Assembly: GCA_033549365.1 (NCBI GenBank)
Contig: JAWSUF010000001.1
Location: 372,001 to 436,000 of the forward strand
DNA: 64,000 bases
From: Acidobacteriota bacterium
Lineage (GTDB): Bacteria > Acidobacteriota > Aminicenantia > Aminicenantales > Saccharicenantaceae
Reading direction: 5' to 3'
Shown in pieces: positions 53,700 through 63,062 of the stretch. Made by a program: the position numbers and the translations under genes. Each line of letters begins with the position of its first letter. Position 1 is the stretch's first letter. Below the pieces are notes generated by a model, which saw only the letters and a list, made by a program, of their open reading frames with translations, had not been told where the DNA came from and did not search any database.

Positions 53700-55028
53700 A
53701 TGACATTCCCGCGGTTTATTCCAGCGACTTGGCTTCGGTTCAAGTTCATCATGCCGCCGGCGTTGACTATCCTTCTCATGGCCGGATGTGCCGATCCTTC
53801 TCCCGAGATCCAAAAAGACACTGGACCGGATCTTCGATTCGGCATCACCGGGACAATCGGCGATAATGTACCTGACGCCCGGCACCCTTTCCGGCTTCTC
53901 GAGCGTCCGGAAATTCAGAAGCTCGTTTTTGAACTCGCCGATTCCTCCCGATCGGAATCCTATTTGGAAGACCGATTGGACGGAACCGGCCTGACCGTGC
54001 AGGACCTGGAAGCGGCGGGCGTCGTGAGAGAAGAGGCCGGTCTTTATTTTCTGGATTTCTGCCTGTTGACTGCGGACGACGTGAAGCAAGTTTCCGCGGA
54101 GGCCGCACGTTACGGCGCCGGACTGGCTGCGGCGGTCCTGGAGCGCCGGGAAGAGCTCGATCCCCTTCTGCTGGAGATGTCACCGCCCGGTGTTGCGGCC
54201 GAGGCCACGGCCTTCATCGTCATGGGCTGTTTCATGCTGGACTGGTATGGCGGCTTTTTCGCAAAGGACCGCGGCTATGCGGACTCCGCACGCACCCACG
54301 GCAACGGCAGCCGCTACTCTCTCTGGGCGGTCGAGAGGCCGAGTCTCGACTTGAAAGGCATGTACTGGGGCAGCCACAACGATTACAGAGAAGGCCGCGT
54401 TCTCTCGAGCTTCGGCGACCATCACGCCCTCCCCCGAACCGCCTTTCCCGATCTTCTGCGCCGCTTGCGGTCGGCGGTCCGCCGGGTCGAAACGGATCCT
54501 TCGATTCAGCCGCTTTTGGCCGATCTGGCCACAGACAAACTCGACCGCCTGGCTGATGATGTCGGAGCGATCATGCTCGGTCTTCGGTCCCGAGACCTGA
54601 AGGCTCGGGAGTTGAGCTCCGGGACGGGAATCGAAATGAACAGGCTCGGCCGGATCCTCGATCTTCTTGAACGGCTGGACTATATCGAGACCGATAAGAG
54701 CTCGACCGCCGTCCGGGCGGTCATCCCGGTTCTTGCGGCCGAAGATGCCGTCCCTCTCCGGAAAATCCGCGACCTCACGGCGGGCATCCTCGAAACCTGG
54801 CTTGAGGAAAATTACGAGACGCTGCGGGAGAGCCTGGGCGACATCACGCCTCTGCGCTTCGACGTGCCGTTCAACGAAGTTTTCATCCAGGTTTGGCACG
54901 AAATTTTCGGCGCCGCCAACAAGGCCCTGGCCGCCGAGGATTGGTACGCCGCCCCCTACGCCCGGCGCTATCCGGGCTTCATCCCCGCCGTCTGGGATCG
55001 CTCGCTGTCGGATGTCATTCGGAACTGA
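53700..55028 (+). CDS. Hypothetical lipoprotein
   Basis: A 442-residue protein not recognised by family. The lipobox is LLMAGCADP, so lipidation at about Cys28-29 is likely. The start at 53700 has AAGGAGG upstream; an ATG at 53664 would lack it. The mature part has acidic helices, a SLDLKGMYWGSHNDYREGRV segment near the middle and, near 300, a helical stretch RSRDLKARELSSGTG / NRLGRILDLLERLDYIETD that resembles a winged-helix turn. It precedes egtD by 121 bases with a separate promoter between. Context gives no function. Confidence 0.6.
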   Translation: MTFPRFIPATWLRFKFIMPPALTILLMAGCADPSPEIQKDTGPDLRFGITGTIGDNVPDARHPFRLLERPEIQKLVFELADSSRSESYLEDRLDGTGLTVQDLEAAGVVREEAGLYFLDFCLLTADDVKQVSAEAARYGAGLAAAVLERREELDPLLLEMSPPGVAAEATAFIVMGCFMLDWYGGFFAKDRGYADSARTHGNGSRYSLWAVERPSLDLKGMYWGSHNDYREGRVLSSFGDHHALPRTAFPDLLRRLRSAVRRVETDPSIQPLLADLATDKLDRLADDVGAIMLGLRSRDLKARELSSGTGIEMNRLGRILDLLERLDYIETDKSSTAVRAVIPVLAAEDAVPLRKIRDLTAGILETWLEENYETLRESLGDITPLRFDVPFNEVFIQVWHEIFGAANKALAAEDWYAAPYARRYPGFIPAVWDRSLSDVIRN

Positions 55029-55114
55029 CGCCCGTCGTTTCTTGCGTGTCGCGGGATTTTAACCCCAAGCCCCCCTTGAAAGACCACATCGATTCACATG
55101 TTTCGAAAACGTCT

Positions 55115-55142
55115 TTGCATCGCCGGCGTTATTTGTTAAAAT
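55115..55142 (+). promoter_or_regulatory. Promoter of egtD-MES
   Basis: TTGCAT (55115-55120), 16-base spacer, TAAAAT (55137-55142). The ATG of egtD is seven bases past the -10 and has no Shine-Dalgarno sequence, so a leaderless message is predicted. The 121-base gap from the lipoprotein gene contains no gene. Confidence 0.65.
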
Positions 55143-55149
55143 TTTTCAA

Positions 55150-56133
55150 ATGCCCGATTTCCCAAAAACCCATCAAAATCTGGAAACACGCGCCGACGGG
55201 ACCTTCGCCGATGATGTCCGGAAGGGGTTGACCGCCGCCCGAAAGTCCATTCCCTGCATCTATTTCTACGACTCCCGGGGATCGGAACTGTTTGAAGACA
55301 TCACCCGGCTGCCGGAATATTACCTGACCCGTTCGGAGACGGAAATTCTGAAAAACAACGCCGACGACATCGCCGGCTTGTTGCCCACGAACACCCTCTT
55401 GATTGAACTGGGCAGCGGCAGTTCGGTTAAAACCCGGCATCTGATTCAAGCTTTGCTGTCCCAAAACGGAGAACTGGAATATATCCCCATTGATGTCTCG
55501 AGCGATATTCTCGAAGAGAGCGCGGAGAAGCTCGACCGAGCGTTTCCCGGACTTGAAGTCAATCCCCTGGCCGTCCGGTACAAGGACGGCATCGATCTTA
55601 TCGAACACCGTCAACACAACCCCAAGCTCATCCTTTGGCTGGGATCCAGCATCGGCAATTACGGCAAAGAGGAGGCGGTCCGTTTCATCCGCCACTTGTG
55701 CGAACGGCTGCCCGCCCAAGACCGTCTGCTGATCGGGATCGATCTGCTCAAGAACAGAAACATCTTGGAGCCGGCCTATAATGATTCCCGGGGGATTACG
55801 GCGCAGTTCAACCTGAATCTTCTCCACCGAATCAATCGGGAACTGGGAGGACATTTTCAAATCGAAAACTTCCGTCATCGCGCCGTCTTCAATGAAGATA
55901 AGGGATGCGTCGAGCTTTTTCTGGAAAGCCGGCGCGAACAGAACGTTGTCATATCCTCGCTGGACCTGGAAATCCGCTTGACGGACGGCGAACGGATCGA
56001 TACGGAAGAATCCCATAAATACAGCCTGGAAGAGATCAAGATCCTGGCCGACAGGACGAACCTCCGCCTTGAACGGCAATGGTTCGATCACAACCGATGG
56101 TTCTCCGTGAACCTCTTTTTCCTGAAGGATTGA
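55150..56133 (+). CDS. egtD: Histidine N-alpha-methyltransferase
   Basis: EgtD trimethylates the amino group of histidine to hercynine, the first step of ergothioneine synthesis. The 327-residue protein has the SAM segment LIELGSGSSVKTRHLIQ, IDVSSDILEESAEKL, LGSSIGNYGKEEAVRFI, the substrate segment YNDSRGITAQFNLNLLHRIN, and the Glu-x-Ser pair in RIDTEESHKYSLEE that matches the histidine-binding site of EgtD. The stop is one base before the fusion gene, so both are co-translated. No EgtB, EgtC or EgtE gene is nearby. Confidence 0.93.
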   Translation: MPDFPKTHQNLETRADGTFADDVRKGLTAARKSIPCIYFYDSRGSELFEDITRLPEYYLTRSETEILKNNADDIAGLLPTNTLLIELGSGSSVKTRHLIQALLSQNGELEYIPIDVSSDILEESAEKLDRAFPGLEVNPLAVRYKDGIDLIEHRQHNPKLILWLGSSIGNYGKEEAVRFIRHLCERLPAQDRLLIGIDLLKNRNILEPAYNDSRGITAQFNLNLLHRINRELGGHFQIENFRHRAVFNEDKGCVELFLESRREQNVVISSLDLEIRLTDGERIDTEESHKYSLEEIKILADRTNLRLERQWFDHNRWFSVNLFFLKD

Positions 56134-56134
56134 A

Positions 56135-59100
56135 TTGAAATCGACGGAAAAACGCGCGATTTGCGGGATCTGCCCGGCCGGATGCTGGGTCATCGTCGAC
56201 ATCGATGACAGGGGCCGACTGAAAAGCGCCCGAGCGGATGAAACCTCCGACCTGGGTATCATTTGCCGGCTGGGCGAACACTCCGCGGACATCGTCTATT
56301 CCAAAGACCGGCTTCTTCATCCCCTGCGGAGGAAAGGAGCCAAGGGAACCTATGATTTTGAACGCATTTCCTGGGATAACGCTTACGAAATCATTGTCGG
56401 ACGCCTGCAAAAGATCAAGGCCGAATCCGGACCCGAAGCGACGGCCATTTATACCGGACGCGGCAGCTTCGAGTTGGCCATGTGCGACATCTATCAGCCC
56501 GCAGGCGTTGCCGTCTCCTCGGCATCCAGCGTGCTTTTTCCTTTCGGCTCGCCCAATACTCTGGGCGTGGGGGCCCTCTGTTACGTCTCCTTCGCCATGA
56601 TCGCTCCCCATGTCACCATGGGCGGCATGCTGATCAATATGTTTTCCGACATCGAGAACGCCGAACTGGTCGTCGTCTGGGGCGCCAATCCCGCGACCGA
56701 TTCCCCACCTTTGGATTTTCACCGCATTCAGAAAGCGGCCGCCCGGGGGGCCCACGTCATCGTGATCGATCCCCGCAGAACCCGGACAGTCAAGGTCACC
56801 GGCGCACAATGGATCCCGATCCGGCCGGGCACGGACGGCGCTCTGGCGCTCGGCCTGTGCCGGGTTCTGATCGAAGAGGAGCTTTACGACGAGCATTTCG
56901 TGAAAACGTGGACCCGGGGATTCGACGACTTCGCCCGCTATGTCCGGCATTTTCGTCCGGATGTCGTCGAGGACATCACGGGAGTTCCGGAGGAAACCGT
57001 CATCTCTCTGGCCCGCTGGATCGCCGAGGCCGACGGGGCCGCCCCGGTCATGTACAGCGGGCTGGAGTACAGCAACAGCGGCGTCCAGGCCATCCGGGCC
57101 ACATTCGCCGTCTGGGCTCTGGCCGGACAGTTGGATGTCCCCGGCAGCCGGTGTTTCGCCATGCCCGGAAGCATGTTCCCTCTTAACAAATCCGGCTTGG
57201 TGGCCAATCCCGATGAAACCAAGTCTCTGGGGCGGGACCGTTTTCCCGTTTACAGCGCCTATCGGGGCGAATCCCACGCCATCGCTCTCCCTGACTCCGT
57301 CCTGAAAGGGGATCCTTACAGGATCCGCGCCCTGATGATCCTTGGAGGATCCATCATCACAGCCTGGCCCGAACCGAAAATTTGGAAGAAAACTCTGAAA
57401 AACCTGGATTTTCTGGTCTCCATCGACAGACAAGCGACCGCCGACGCCGCCTATGCCGACATCGTTCTTCCGGCCACAACGATGTACGAAATCCAATCCT
57501 ACATGACATACGGACCGATCTTCAGAATCAGGGAAAAGGTGATCGAACCTCCGGGCGAAGCCCGCAACGATTTTTTCATCCTGGCCGAGCTGGCCCGCCG
57601 CCTGGGCTACGGCCATCTCTACCCCCAGAATGAAGACGAACTCCTGCAGCGGGTGCTGAAGAACTCCGGATTCACACTCCAGGATGTCCGAAAGGCCGGG
57701 GGCACCGTCCGGATCGAATCCCCCATGCAACAATATAAAAAATGGGAAAAAGGAACATTGAGAACGGACGGGAAACCGGGATTCGAAACGCCCAGCGGAA
57801 AGTTCGAATTCGCCTCGACCATCCTCGAAGAGCACGGCTACGATCCCCTGCCCGTCTATACGGAACCGGCTGAAGGGCCGAGGAGCCGGCCGGAATGGGT
57901 CGAAACGTTTCCCTTGGTTTTCAATTCCGGCTCCCGGGTGACCACGGACTTCAGGTCCCAACACCACGGAATTGAAGCCCTCGTCAAGAAGCGACCCGAA
58001 CCCCTGGTTCAAATCCACACAGCCGATGCCGCGGAACGGAACATCCAATCCGGGGACATGGTGAAAATCTCAACCGCCCGCGGCAGCCTCGTCATGCGCG
58101 CCTTCGTCACCGATGACATCATGAAAGGCGCCGTGGATGCCGATATGGGCGGGGGCGGGCCCGTGGGACCCGAAGCTTGGAGAAACACCAACATCAATGA
58201 ACTGACGGATCTGCAGAACTATGATCCGATCTCCGGTTTTCCGGTTTACAAGTCCCTGCTCTGTCAAATCCACAAGGAAGCCGAGGGAACGCGTGAGGCC
58301 GTAACGGATTCCGGTGAAGACGGCGCCGCTCTGTGGATCACGAAACCCGATAATAAGCCCGTCCGGCGGATTTATCTGGACCACAACGCCACGACGCCTC
58401 TCGATCCGGAAGTCCTGGCGGAAATGGTCCGGCATATGGAGCGAACTCCGGGAAATCCGTCCAGCATCTATGCCGAGGGAAAGACCGCTAAAAGCGCCTT
58501 GGATTCAGCCCGGCGGCAAGTCGCCCGCCTGATCAACAGCACGGCCAAACGCATCGTCTTTACGGGAGGAGGATCCGAGTCCGACAACCTGGCTGTTAAG
58601 GGCGCCGCCCGGACCGGCGGGGGAGAAAGAAACCGAATCATCACCAGCGCCATCGAACATCCCGCCGTGTTGGGAGCCTGCCGCGATCTGGAAAAAGAAG
58701 GCTTTGATCTTGTCATTCTCCCCGTGGACTCTTCCGGACGGGTCCGGGTCGGAGACCTTCGAGACGCCCTGAATCCGAAGACCCGACTCGTCAGCATCAT
58801 GATGGCCAATAACGAAACGGGGGTGATTCAACCCATTGCCGAACTGGTCAAGATCACCCACGCGGCCGGAGCCCTGTTCCATTGCGATGCGGTTCAGGCG
58901 GCGGGAAAAATCCCCGTCGATGTCAGGACGCTGGGTGTGGACCTTCTGACCCTCTCGGCCCACAAGTTCCATGGCCCCAAGGGAATCGGCGTGCTCTATG
59001 TCCGCGCCGGCGTTGACATTCGTCCCCTGGTCAGCGGCGGAAAACAGGAATCCGGGTTGAGAGCCGGAACGGAAAATGTGACGGCTGTAATCGGGATGGG

Positions 59101-59521
59101 CCGGGCGGCGGACTTGGCCGTCAAGCGGCTTCCGGAAATGGCCGAGATCGGTCGGCTTCGCGACCGGCTTGAAGCAGGCATCAAGCGGGTCTTCCCCGAG
59201 GCCCGCCTGAACGGGCATCGTGAAAAGCGGATCCCCGCCACCTTGAACATGACCCTGCCCGGTTTGAGGGGCGAATCCGTTGTTTTGGCCATGGATCAGA
59301 AAGGCGTCGCCCTCTCCCCAGGTTCGGCCTGCCGGGCGGGTTCTCCGGATCCTTCTCATGCCCTTCTGGCTATGGGGCTCAGTGAGGAGGAGGCCCATTG
59401 TTCCGTCCGCTTTTCCCTGGGTATCCACACAACGGAAGAGGATGTGGATGGGGCGATCGCATGTTTTGATCAGGTCGTCCGCGAATCCCGAAACACCGTC
59501 CGATTCGTCCCCTGCCGCTGA
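56135..59521 (+). CDS. Metallopterin-dependent ergothioneine synthase (MoCo oxidoreductase-cysteine desulfurase fusion)
   Basis: A 1128-residue two-module enzyme. Residues 1-745 are a molybdopterin oxidoreductase of the acetylene-hydratase/DMSO-reductase type: [4Fe-4S] Cys10, 13, 17 and 44, then guanine-dinucleotide-binding motifs (VVVWGANPATDSPPLDF, IVIDPRRTRTVKVT-like). Residues 746-1128 are a full cysteine desulfurase: IYLDHNATTPLDPEV, NNETGVIQPI, HCDAVQAAGK, PLP Lys944 in SAHKFHGPKG, Cys1066 in GSACRAG. There is no export signal, so it acts in the cytoplasm. Start is a TTG with GAAGGA five bases upstream. It matches the enzyme type reported from Caldithrix abyssi that moves sulfur from cysteine to hercynine without oxygen. 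Confidence 0.88.
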   Translation: MKSTEKRAICGICPAGCWVIVDIDDRGRLKSARADETSDLGIICRLGEHSADIVYSKDRLLHPLRRKGAKGTYDFERISWDNAYEIIVGRLQKIKAESGPEATAIYTGRGSFELAMCDIYQPAGVAVSSASSVLFPFGSPNTLGVGALCYVSFAMIAPHVTMGGMLINMFSDIENAELVVVWGANPATDSPPLDFHRIQKAAARGAHVIVIDPRRTRTVKVTGAQWIPIRPGTDGALALGLCRVLIEEELYDEHFVKTWTRGFDDFARYVRHFRPDVVEDITGVPEETVISLARWIAEADGAAPVMYSGLEYSNSGVQAIRATFAVWALAGQLDVPGSRCFAMPGSMFPLNKSGLVANPDETKSLGRDRFPVYSAYRGESHAIALPDSVLKGDPYRIRALMILGGSIITAWPEPKIWKKTLKNLDFLVSIDRQATADAAYADIVLPATTMYEIQSYMTYGPIFRIREKVIEPPGEARNDFFILAELARRLGYGHLYPQNEDELLQRVLKNSGFTLQDVRKAGGTVRIESPMQQYKKWEKGTLRTDGKPGFETPSGKFEFASTILEEHGYDPLPVYTEPAEGPRSRPEWVETFPLVFNSGSRVTTDFRSQHHGIEALVKKRPEPLVQIHTADAAERNIQSGDMVKISTARGSLVMRAFVTDDIMKGAVDADMGGGGPVGPEAWRNTNINELTDLQNYDPISGFPVYKSLLCQIHKEAEGTREAVTDSGEDGAALWITKPDNKPVRRIYLDHNATTPLDPEVLAEMVRHMERTPGNPSSIYAEGKTAKSALDSARRQVARLINSTAKRIVFTGGGSESDNLAVKGAARTGGGERNRIITSAIEHPAVLGACRDLEKEGFDLVILPVDSSGRVRVGDLRDALNPKTRLVSIMMANNETGVIQPIAELVKITHAAGALFHCDAVQAAGKIPVDVRTLGVDLLTLSAHKFHGPKGIGVLYVRAGVDIRPLVSGGKQESGLRAGTENVTAVIGMGRAADLAVKRLPEMAEIGRLRDRLEAGIKRVFPEARLNGHREKRIPATLNMTLPGLRGESVVLAMDQKGVALSPGSACRAGSPDPSHALLAMGLSEEEAHCSVRFSLGIHTTEEDVDGAIACFDQVVRESRNTVRFVPCR

Positions 59522-59595
59522 CGTATTGATCCTTGATGTGCCTCTGAACACCTCATCGGATGTCCGGAGTCCGCGAATCAACTCGTCACTCTTCC

Positions 59596-59624
59596 TTGAC
59601 AGGATACGGATCGAAATTTATAGT
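59596..59624 (+). promoter_or_regulatory. Promoter of the glycosidase-like lipoprotein
   Basis: TTGACA (59596-59601), 17-base spacer, TATAGT (59619-59624). The ATG at 59635 is ten bases on, so the leader is at most a few bases. Confidence 0.8.
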
Positions 59625-59634
59625 TGTCGCTGAG

Positions 59635-61722
59635 ATGTCATTCAAACCCGCGGACTCAAATTCGTGCGCAAAGTTCCTGTGCACGGTGATCGTTTCGGCC
59701 GTTCTGCTCGCCGCATTCGTGGCGTGTTCCGGACGCGACACGACCGTCCCGGACTACCGGTCGTCGATCGAAATCGATATATCCGGGCTCGAGGCCCGCG
59801 AAGGCGAGACCATCGAAGTGCCTCTCCGAATCAAGAACACCGGACAGGCCGCCTGGGAATCGTTGGGGCCGAATCCGATCGTTTTATCCTATCACCTCCT
59901 CGACTCCCGAGGCGTCATGATCCGATTCGACAACCCGCGGACATATCTCCAGGGGACAATCGAACCCGGCGAAACGTCCGAATTGACGGCCGCGGTCAAG
60001 GCACCGCTCGATCCCGGAGAATTCCGCCTGGAGTTCGACATGGTGCGGGAGGGCATTGCCTGGTTTAAAGACTTCGGTTCAAAAGCCCGCATTCTTCCCC
60101 TTACGGTTCTTTCCCGGAAATGGCCCGAGGACGGTCTTCCCATCGATTTAAACAAGAAGGGTTTGACACGCATCGCGTCTCCTATCGAAGAGTTCGTCCG
60201 GGCCGGACGTCTGATCCGCCTGACGCTCGAACATACGGCCGTGTCCTTCCCGGGCCGGACCGGAACCGTAAGCGGGTTCTTCCCCGGATCAGGCTATCCC
60301 CAGATCTGGACACGCGATGCGGCGACCATTCTTCCCGCCTCGCGTCATTACTATGATGCCCCTCACCTTTCCTCATGGATCGAGGAATTTTTGTCGGTCC
60401 AGGAGGATTCCGGATCCCTGCCCGACTGGATCGATGCCCGAGGCGTCCGGGACAAAAACACCACCGAGACGGACCAGGAGGCGAGCGTCGTGCAGGCCGC
60501 CTGGCATATCGTGCGCATTCTCGGGCCGGACTGGCTCGACCGCGACATCCGGGGAATGACGATCCTGGACAGGCTGGAGAAAGCCCTGGCTTTCGTTCCG
60601 TCCGAGCGATTCGACGCCGCACTCGGCCTGGTCACAGGCGCCCATACTGCGGATTGGGGGGATGTCGGAATGACGGCCTCCGGTCAGACGGCGATCTACA
60701 TCGGCGACCAAACCCGCTGGACGGCCGACATCTACGATCAATCCATGTATTATCTGGCCTGTCTCAACCTGGCCGATCTGCTCGAGGCCCGAGGACGGCG
60801 AAACCGGGCGGACGCCTGGAGAAGGAAAGCGGCGGCGGTCAAGGAGAACACAAACCGCCGTCTCTGGCAGGACAAACGCGGATTCTACCGGGTTCACATC
60901 CACCTGGACAAGGAATTCGTCCACGATTTCGACGAGGACGACATGTTCGCCATGGGCGGCAACGCTCTGGCCGTTCTTTCAAATCTGGCCGGTCCGGACC
61001 GTAGCCGGCGGATCATCGCCGAAGCCATGGAACGCCAAATGCGCTTCGGAATTTCGACCATCAGCGGAACCCTGCTTCCCCCCTACCCGCAGGGCTTTTT
61101 CAAGCATCCGATGATGGATGATCCCTACGAATACCAGAACGGCGGCCAGTGGGACTGGTTCGGAGCGCGGCTCGTCTATGCCATGTTCAAGAACGGGTTC
61201 AGCCGCGAGGCCAGGGACAAACTCCTCGAAATCTGCCGCAAGAACCTGGCCAACGGAGGCTTCTTCGAGTGGGATACGCCGGAGGGATCGGGCCGGGGCA
61301 GCGATTATTTCGCCGGAGGAGCCGGAAGCGTCGCCCAGGCGCTCTTCGAGGGATACTTCGGCGTCGAGGTCCATCGCGGCGATCTCGTCCTGGCGCCGAG
61401 GCTGGGAACGGACAACGGCCGTATTCACGCCTACATCCCCGCGCTGGACGTCTTCGCAGCCTACGATTTTGCCTTTTCGGCCTCAACGCGGACGCTGATG
61501 ATCCACTGGAACACCGATCATCCCGGACCCATTCGGCTCGAAATTCTGAGTCCTTATGAAGACGCGGACACGGACCCTGGGACCATTCTCCGCCCCGCCG
61601 CCGAGCTCGACGGAAAACCGGTTCATATTGAAGTCGCGCGAAACGGCGGAGACACCCTCATCCTTCTCGATGTTCCCCCGGGCCGGCACAGCCTCCGTCT
61701 CCGCCTCCCCGACACAAAGTGA
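59635..61722 (+). CDS. Lipoprotein with (alpha/alpha)6 glycosidase-like domain
   Basis: A 695-residue exported protein. It has a signal segment with a lipobox-like FVACSGR, a beta-sandwich (about 45-145, LRIKNTGQAAWESLG, a CARDB/NPCBM-like Ig fold), and a helical six-hairpin domain beginning YPQIWTRDAATILPASRHYY, then SLPDWIDARGVRD, ADIYDQSMYYLACLNLADLL, and QWDWFGARLVYAMFKNG with a C-terminal sandwich. This order resembles amylo-1,6-glucosidase/GH-type catalytic domains. The start at 59635 is chosen from the promoter position; the upstream ATG at 59560 lies before it. Substrate unknown; possibly envelope glycan turnover next to the sugar dehydrogenases. Confidence 0.7.
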   Translation: MSFKPADSNSCAKFLCTVIVSAVLLAAFVACSGRDTTVPDYRSSIEIDISGLEAREGETIEVPLRIKNTGQAAWESLGPNPIVLSYHLLDSRGVMIRFDNPRTYLQGTIEPGETSELTAAVKAPLDPGEFRLEFDMVREGIAWFKDFGSKARILPLTVLSRKWPEDGLPIDLNKKGLTRIASPIEEFVRAGRLIRLTLEHTAVSFPGRTGTVSGFFPGSGYPQIWTRDAATILPASRHYYDAPHLSSWIEEFLSVQEDSGSLPDWIDARGVRDKNTTETDQEASVVQAAWHIVRILGPDWLDRDIRGMTILDRLEKALAFVPSERFDAALGLVTGAHTADWGDVGMTASGQTAIYIGDQTRWTADIYDQSMYYLACLNLADLLEARGRRNRADAWRRKAAAVKENTNRRLWQDKRGFYRVHIHLDKEFVHDFDEDDMFAMGGNALAVLSNLAGPDRSRRIIAEAMERQMRFGISTISGTLLPPYPQGFFKHPMMDDPYEYQNGGQWDWFGARLVYAMFKNGFSREARDKLLEICRKNLANGGFFEWDTPEGSGRGSDYFAGGAGSVAQALFEGYFGVEVHRGDLVLAPRLGTDNGRIHAYIPALDVFAAYDFAFSASTRTLMIHWNTDHPGPIRLEILSPYEDADTDPGTILRPAAELDGKPVHIEVARNGGDTLILLDVPPGRHSLRLRLPDTK

Positions 61723-61726
61723 TGCT

Positions 61727-63031
61727 TTATTTGCGGCCGATCGAGGCGTATTCGAAACCCCGGGCCCGGACGTCCGCCGGATCGAAAACATTCCGGCCGT
61801 CGATGATGATGGCGTTGGTCATGAGAGTCTTGATTTTCTCCAGGTCAAGGCTCCGGAATTCCTCCCATTCCGTAATCAGCAGCAGGGCATTCGCTCCTTC
61901 GGCCGCCTCATACGGGTTCCCGCAGAAGACGACACGGGGAGGCTCATCGGGAAAGATCTCTTTCATGTTGTCCGCGGCCTGGGGATCATAAAGCCGGACC
62001 CGGGCGCCTTCCCGAAGAAGCTCGTGGATGATTTTGATGGCCGAGGCCTCACGGATATCGTCGGTCTCCGGCTTGAAAGCCAGCCCCAGAACGGCGATGG
62101 TCTTGTCCTTCAAGATCCACAGCGCGCGCCGGATTTTCTCGCAGAAGCGGTCGATGCGCTCGCGGTTGATCTTCTCGGTCTCCTTGAGAAGATCCATATT
62201 CACACCCAGATCCTCGCCGATCTTGGCCAGCGCCTTGACGTCCTTGGGAAAACACGACCCGCCGTAGCCGAGCCCGGCCTTGAGAAACTGGCAGCCGATC
62301 CGCGGATCGAGCCCCATACCGAGAGCCACCTGCTCGACGTCGGCGTCGGTTTTCTCGCACAGGTCGGCGATCATGTTGATGAAGGAAATCTTCGTGGCCA
62401 GGAAGGAGTTCGAGGCATGCTTGATGAGTTCGGCGGTGTCGATGTTGGTGAAGAGCAGGCGATCCCGGAAGCGGTCGTAGATGCCGCCCAGCAGGGCCCG
62501 GGCTTTGTCGGTTTCGACGCCGATGATGATGCGGTCGGGGTTGAGAAAATCGCCCACCGCCGCGCCCTCCCTCAGAAATTCGGGATTCGAGGCGATGTCG
62601 AAGGTCTGATCGCCTTTCCGGTAAAGCGTGATGACCCGCTTGATCCAGGCCGACGTGCGGACCGGGACCGTGCTTTTTTCGACGACAAGCTTGTAGCCGT
62701 TCAGATTTTCCGCGATCATGCGGGAAACCTCTTCGATCTGAGACATGTCCGCCCGGCCTTCTTCGTCCTGAGGCGTTCCAACGCAGACAAAGATCACATC
62801 GGCTTCCCGGATGGCCCGCCCGACATCGGAGGCGAAGGACAGACGGCCCGACGCCATGTTGCGCTTCAGAAGATCTTCCAGTCCGGGTTCGTAGATCGGC
62901 GATACGCCGCTTCGGATCTTTTCGATTTTCGCCGCATCCTTGTCCGCGCCGACGACGGGATGGCCGAACTCGGCCAACCCGGCCGCCGTGACCAACCCCA
63001 CATATCCCGTTCCCAGAACCGTAATTCTCAT
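61727..63031 (-). CDS. ugd: UDP-glucose 6-dehydrogenase
   Basis: Oxidises UDP-glucose to UDP-glucuronate with NAD. The 434-residue protein has the nucleotide motif ITVLGTGYVGLVTAAGLAEFG, EKSTVPVRTSAWIKRV, GYGGSCFPKDVKAL with the catalytic Cys and LGLAFKPETDDIREA. The start at 63031 matches the family N-terminus; an ATG at 63118 would add 29 residues over the end of the next gene. It lies downstream of a second sugar dehydrogenase and is convergent with the glycosidase gene. Confidence 0.94.
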   Translation of the reverse strand: MRITVLGTGYVGLVTAAGLAEFGHPVVGADKDAAKIEKIRSGVSPIYEPGLEDLLKRNMASGRLSFASDVGRAIREADVIFVCVGTPQDEEGRADMSQIEEVSRMIAENLNGYKLVVEKSTVPVRTSAWIKRVITLYRKGDQTFDIASNPEFLREGAAVGDFLNPDRIIIGVETDKARALLGGIYDRFRDRLLFTNIDTAELIKHASNSFLATKISFINMIADLCEKTDADVEQVALGMGLDPRIGCQFLKAGLGYGGSCFPKDVKALAKIGEDLGVNMDLLKETEKINRERIDRFCEKIRRALWILKDKTIAVLGLAFKPETDDIREASAIKIIHELLREGARVRLYDPQAADNMKEIFPDEPPRVVFCGNPYEAAEGANALLLITEWEEFRSLDLEKIKTLMTNAIIIDGRNVFDPADVRARGFEYASIGRK

Positions 63032-63062
63032 AACCGTTCTCCCTGCCTTTCTCTTTGTGCGC

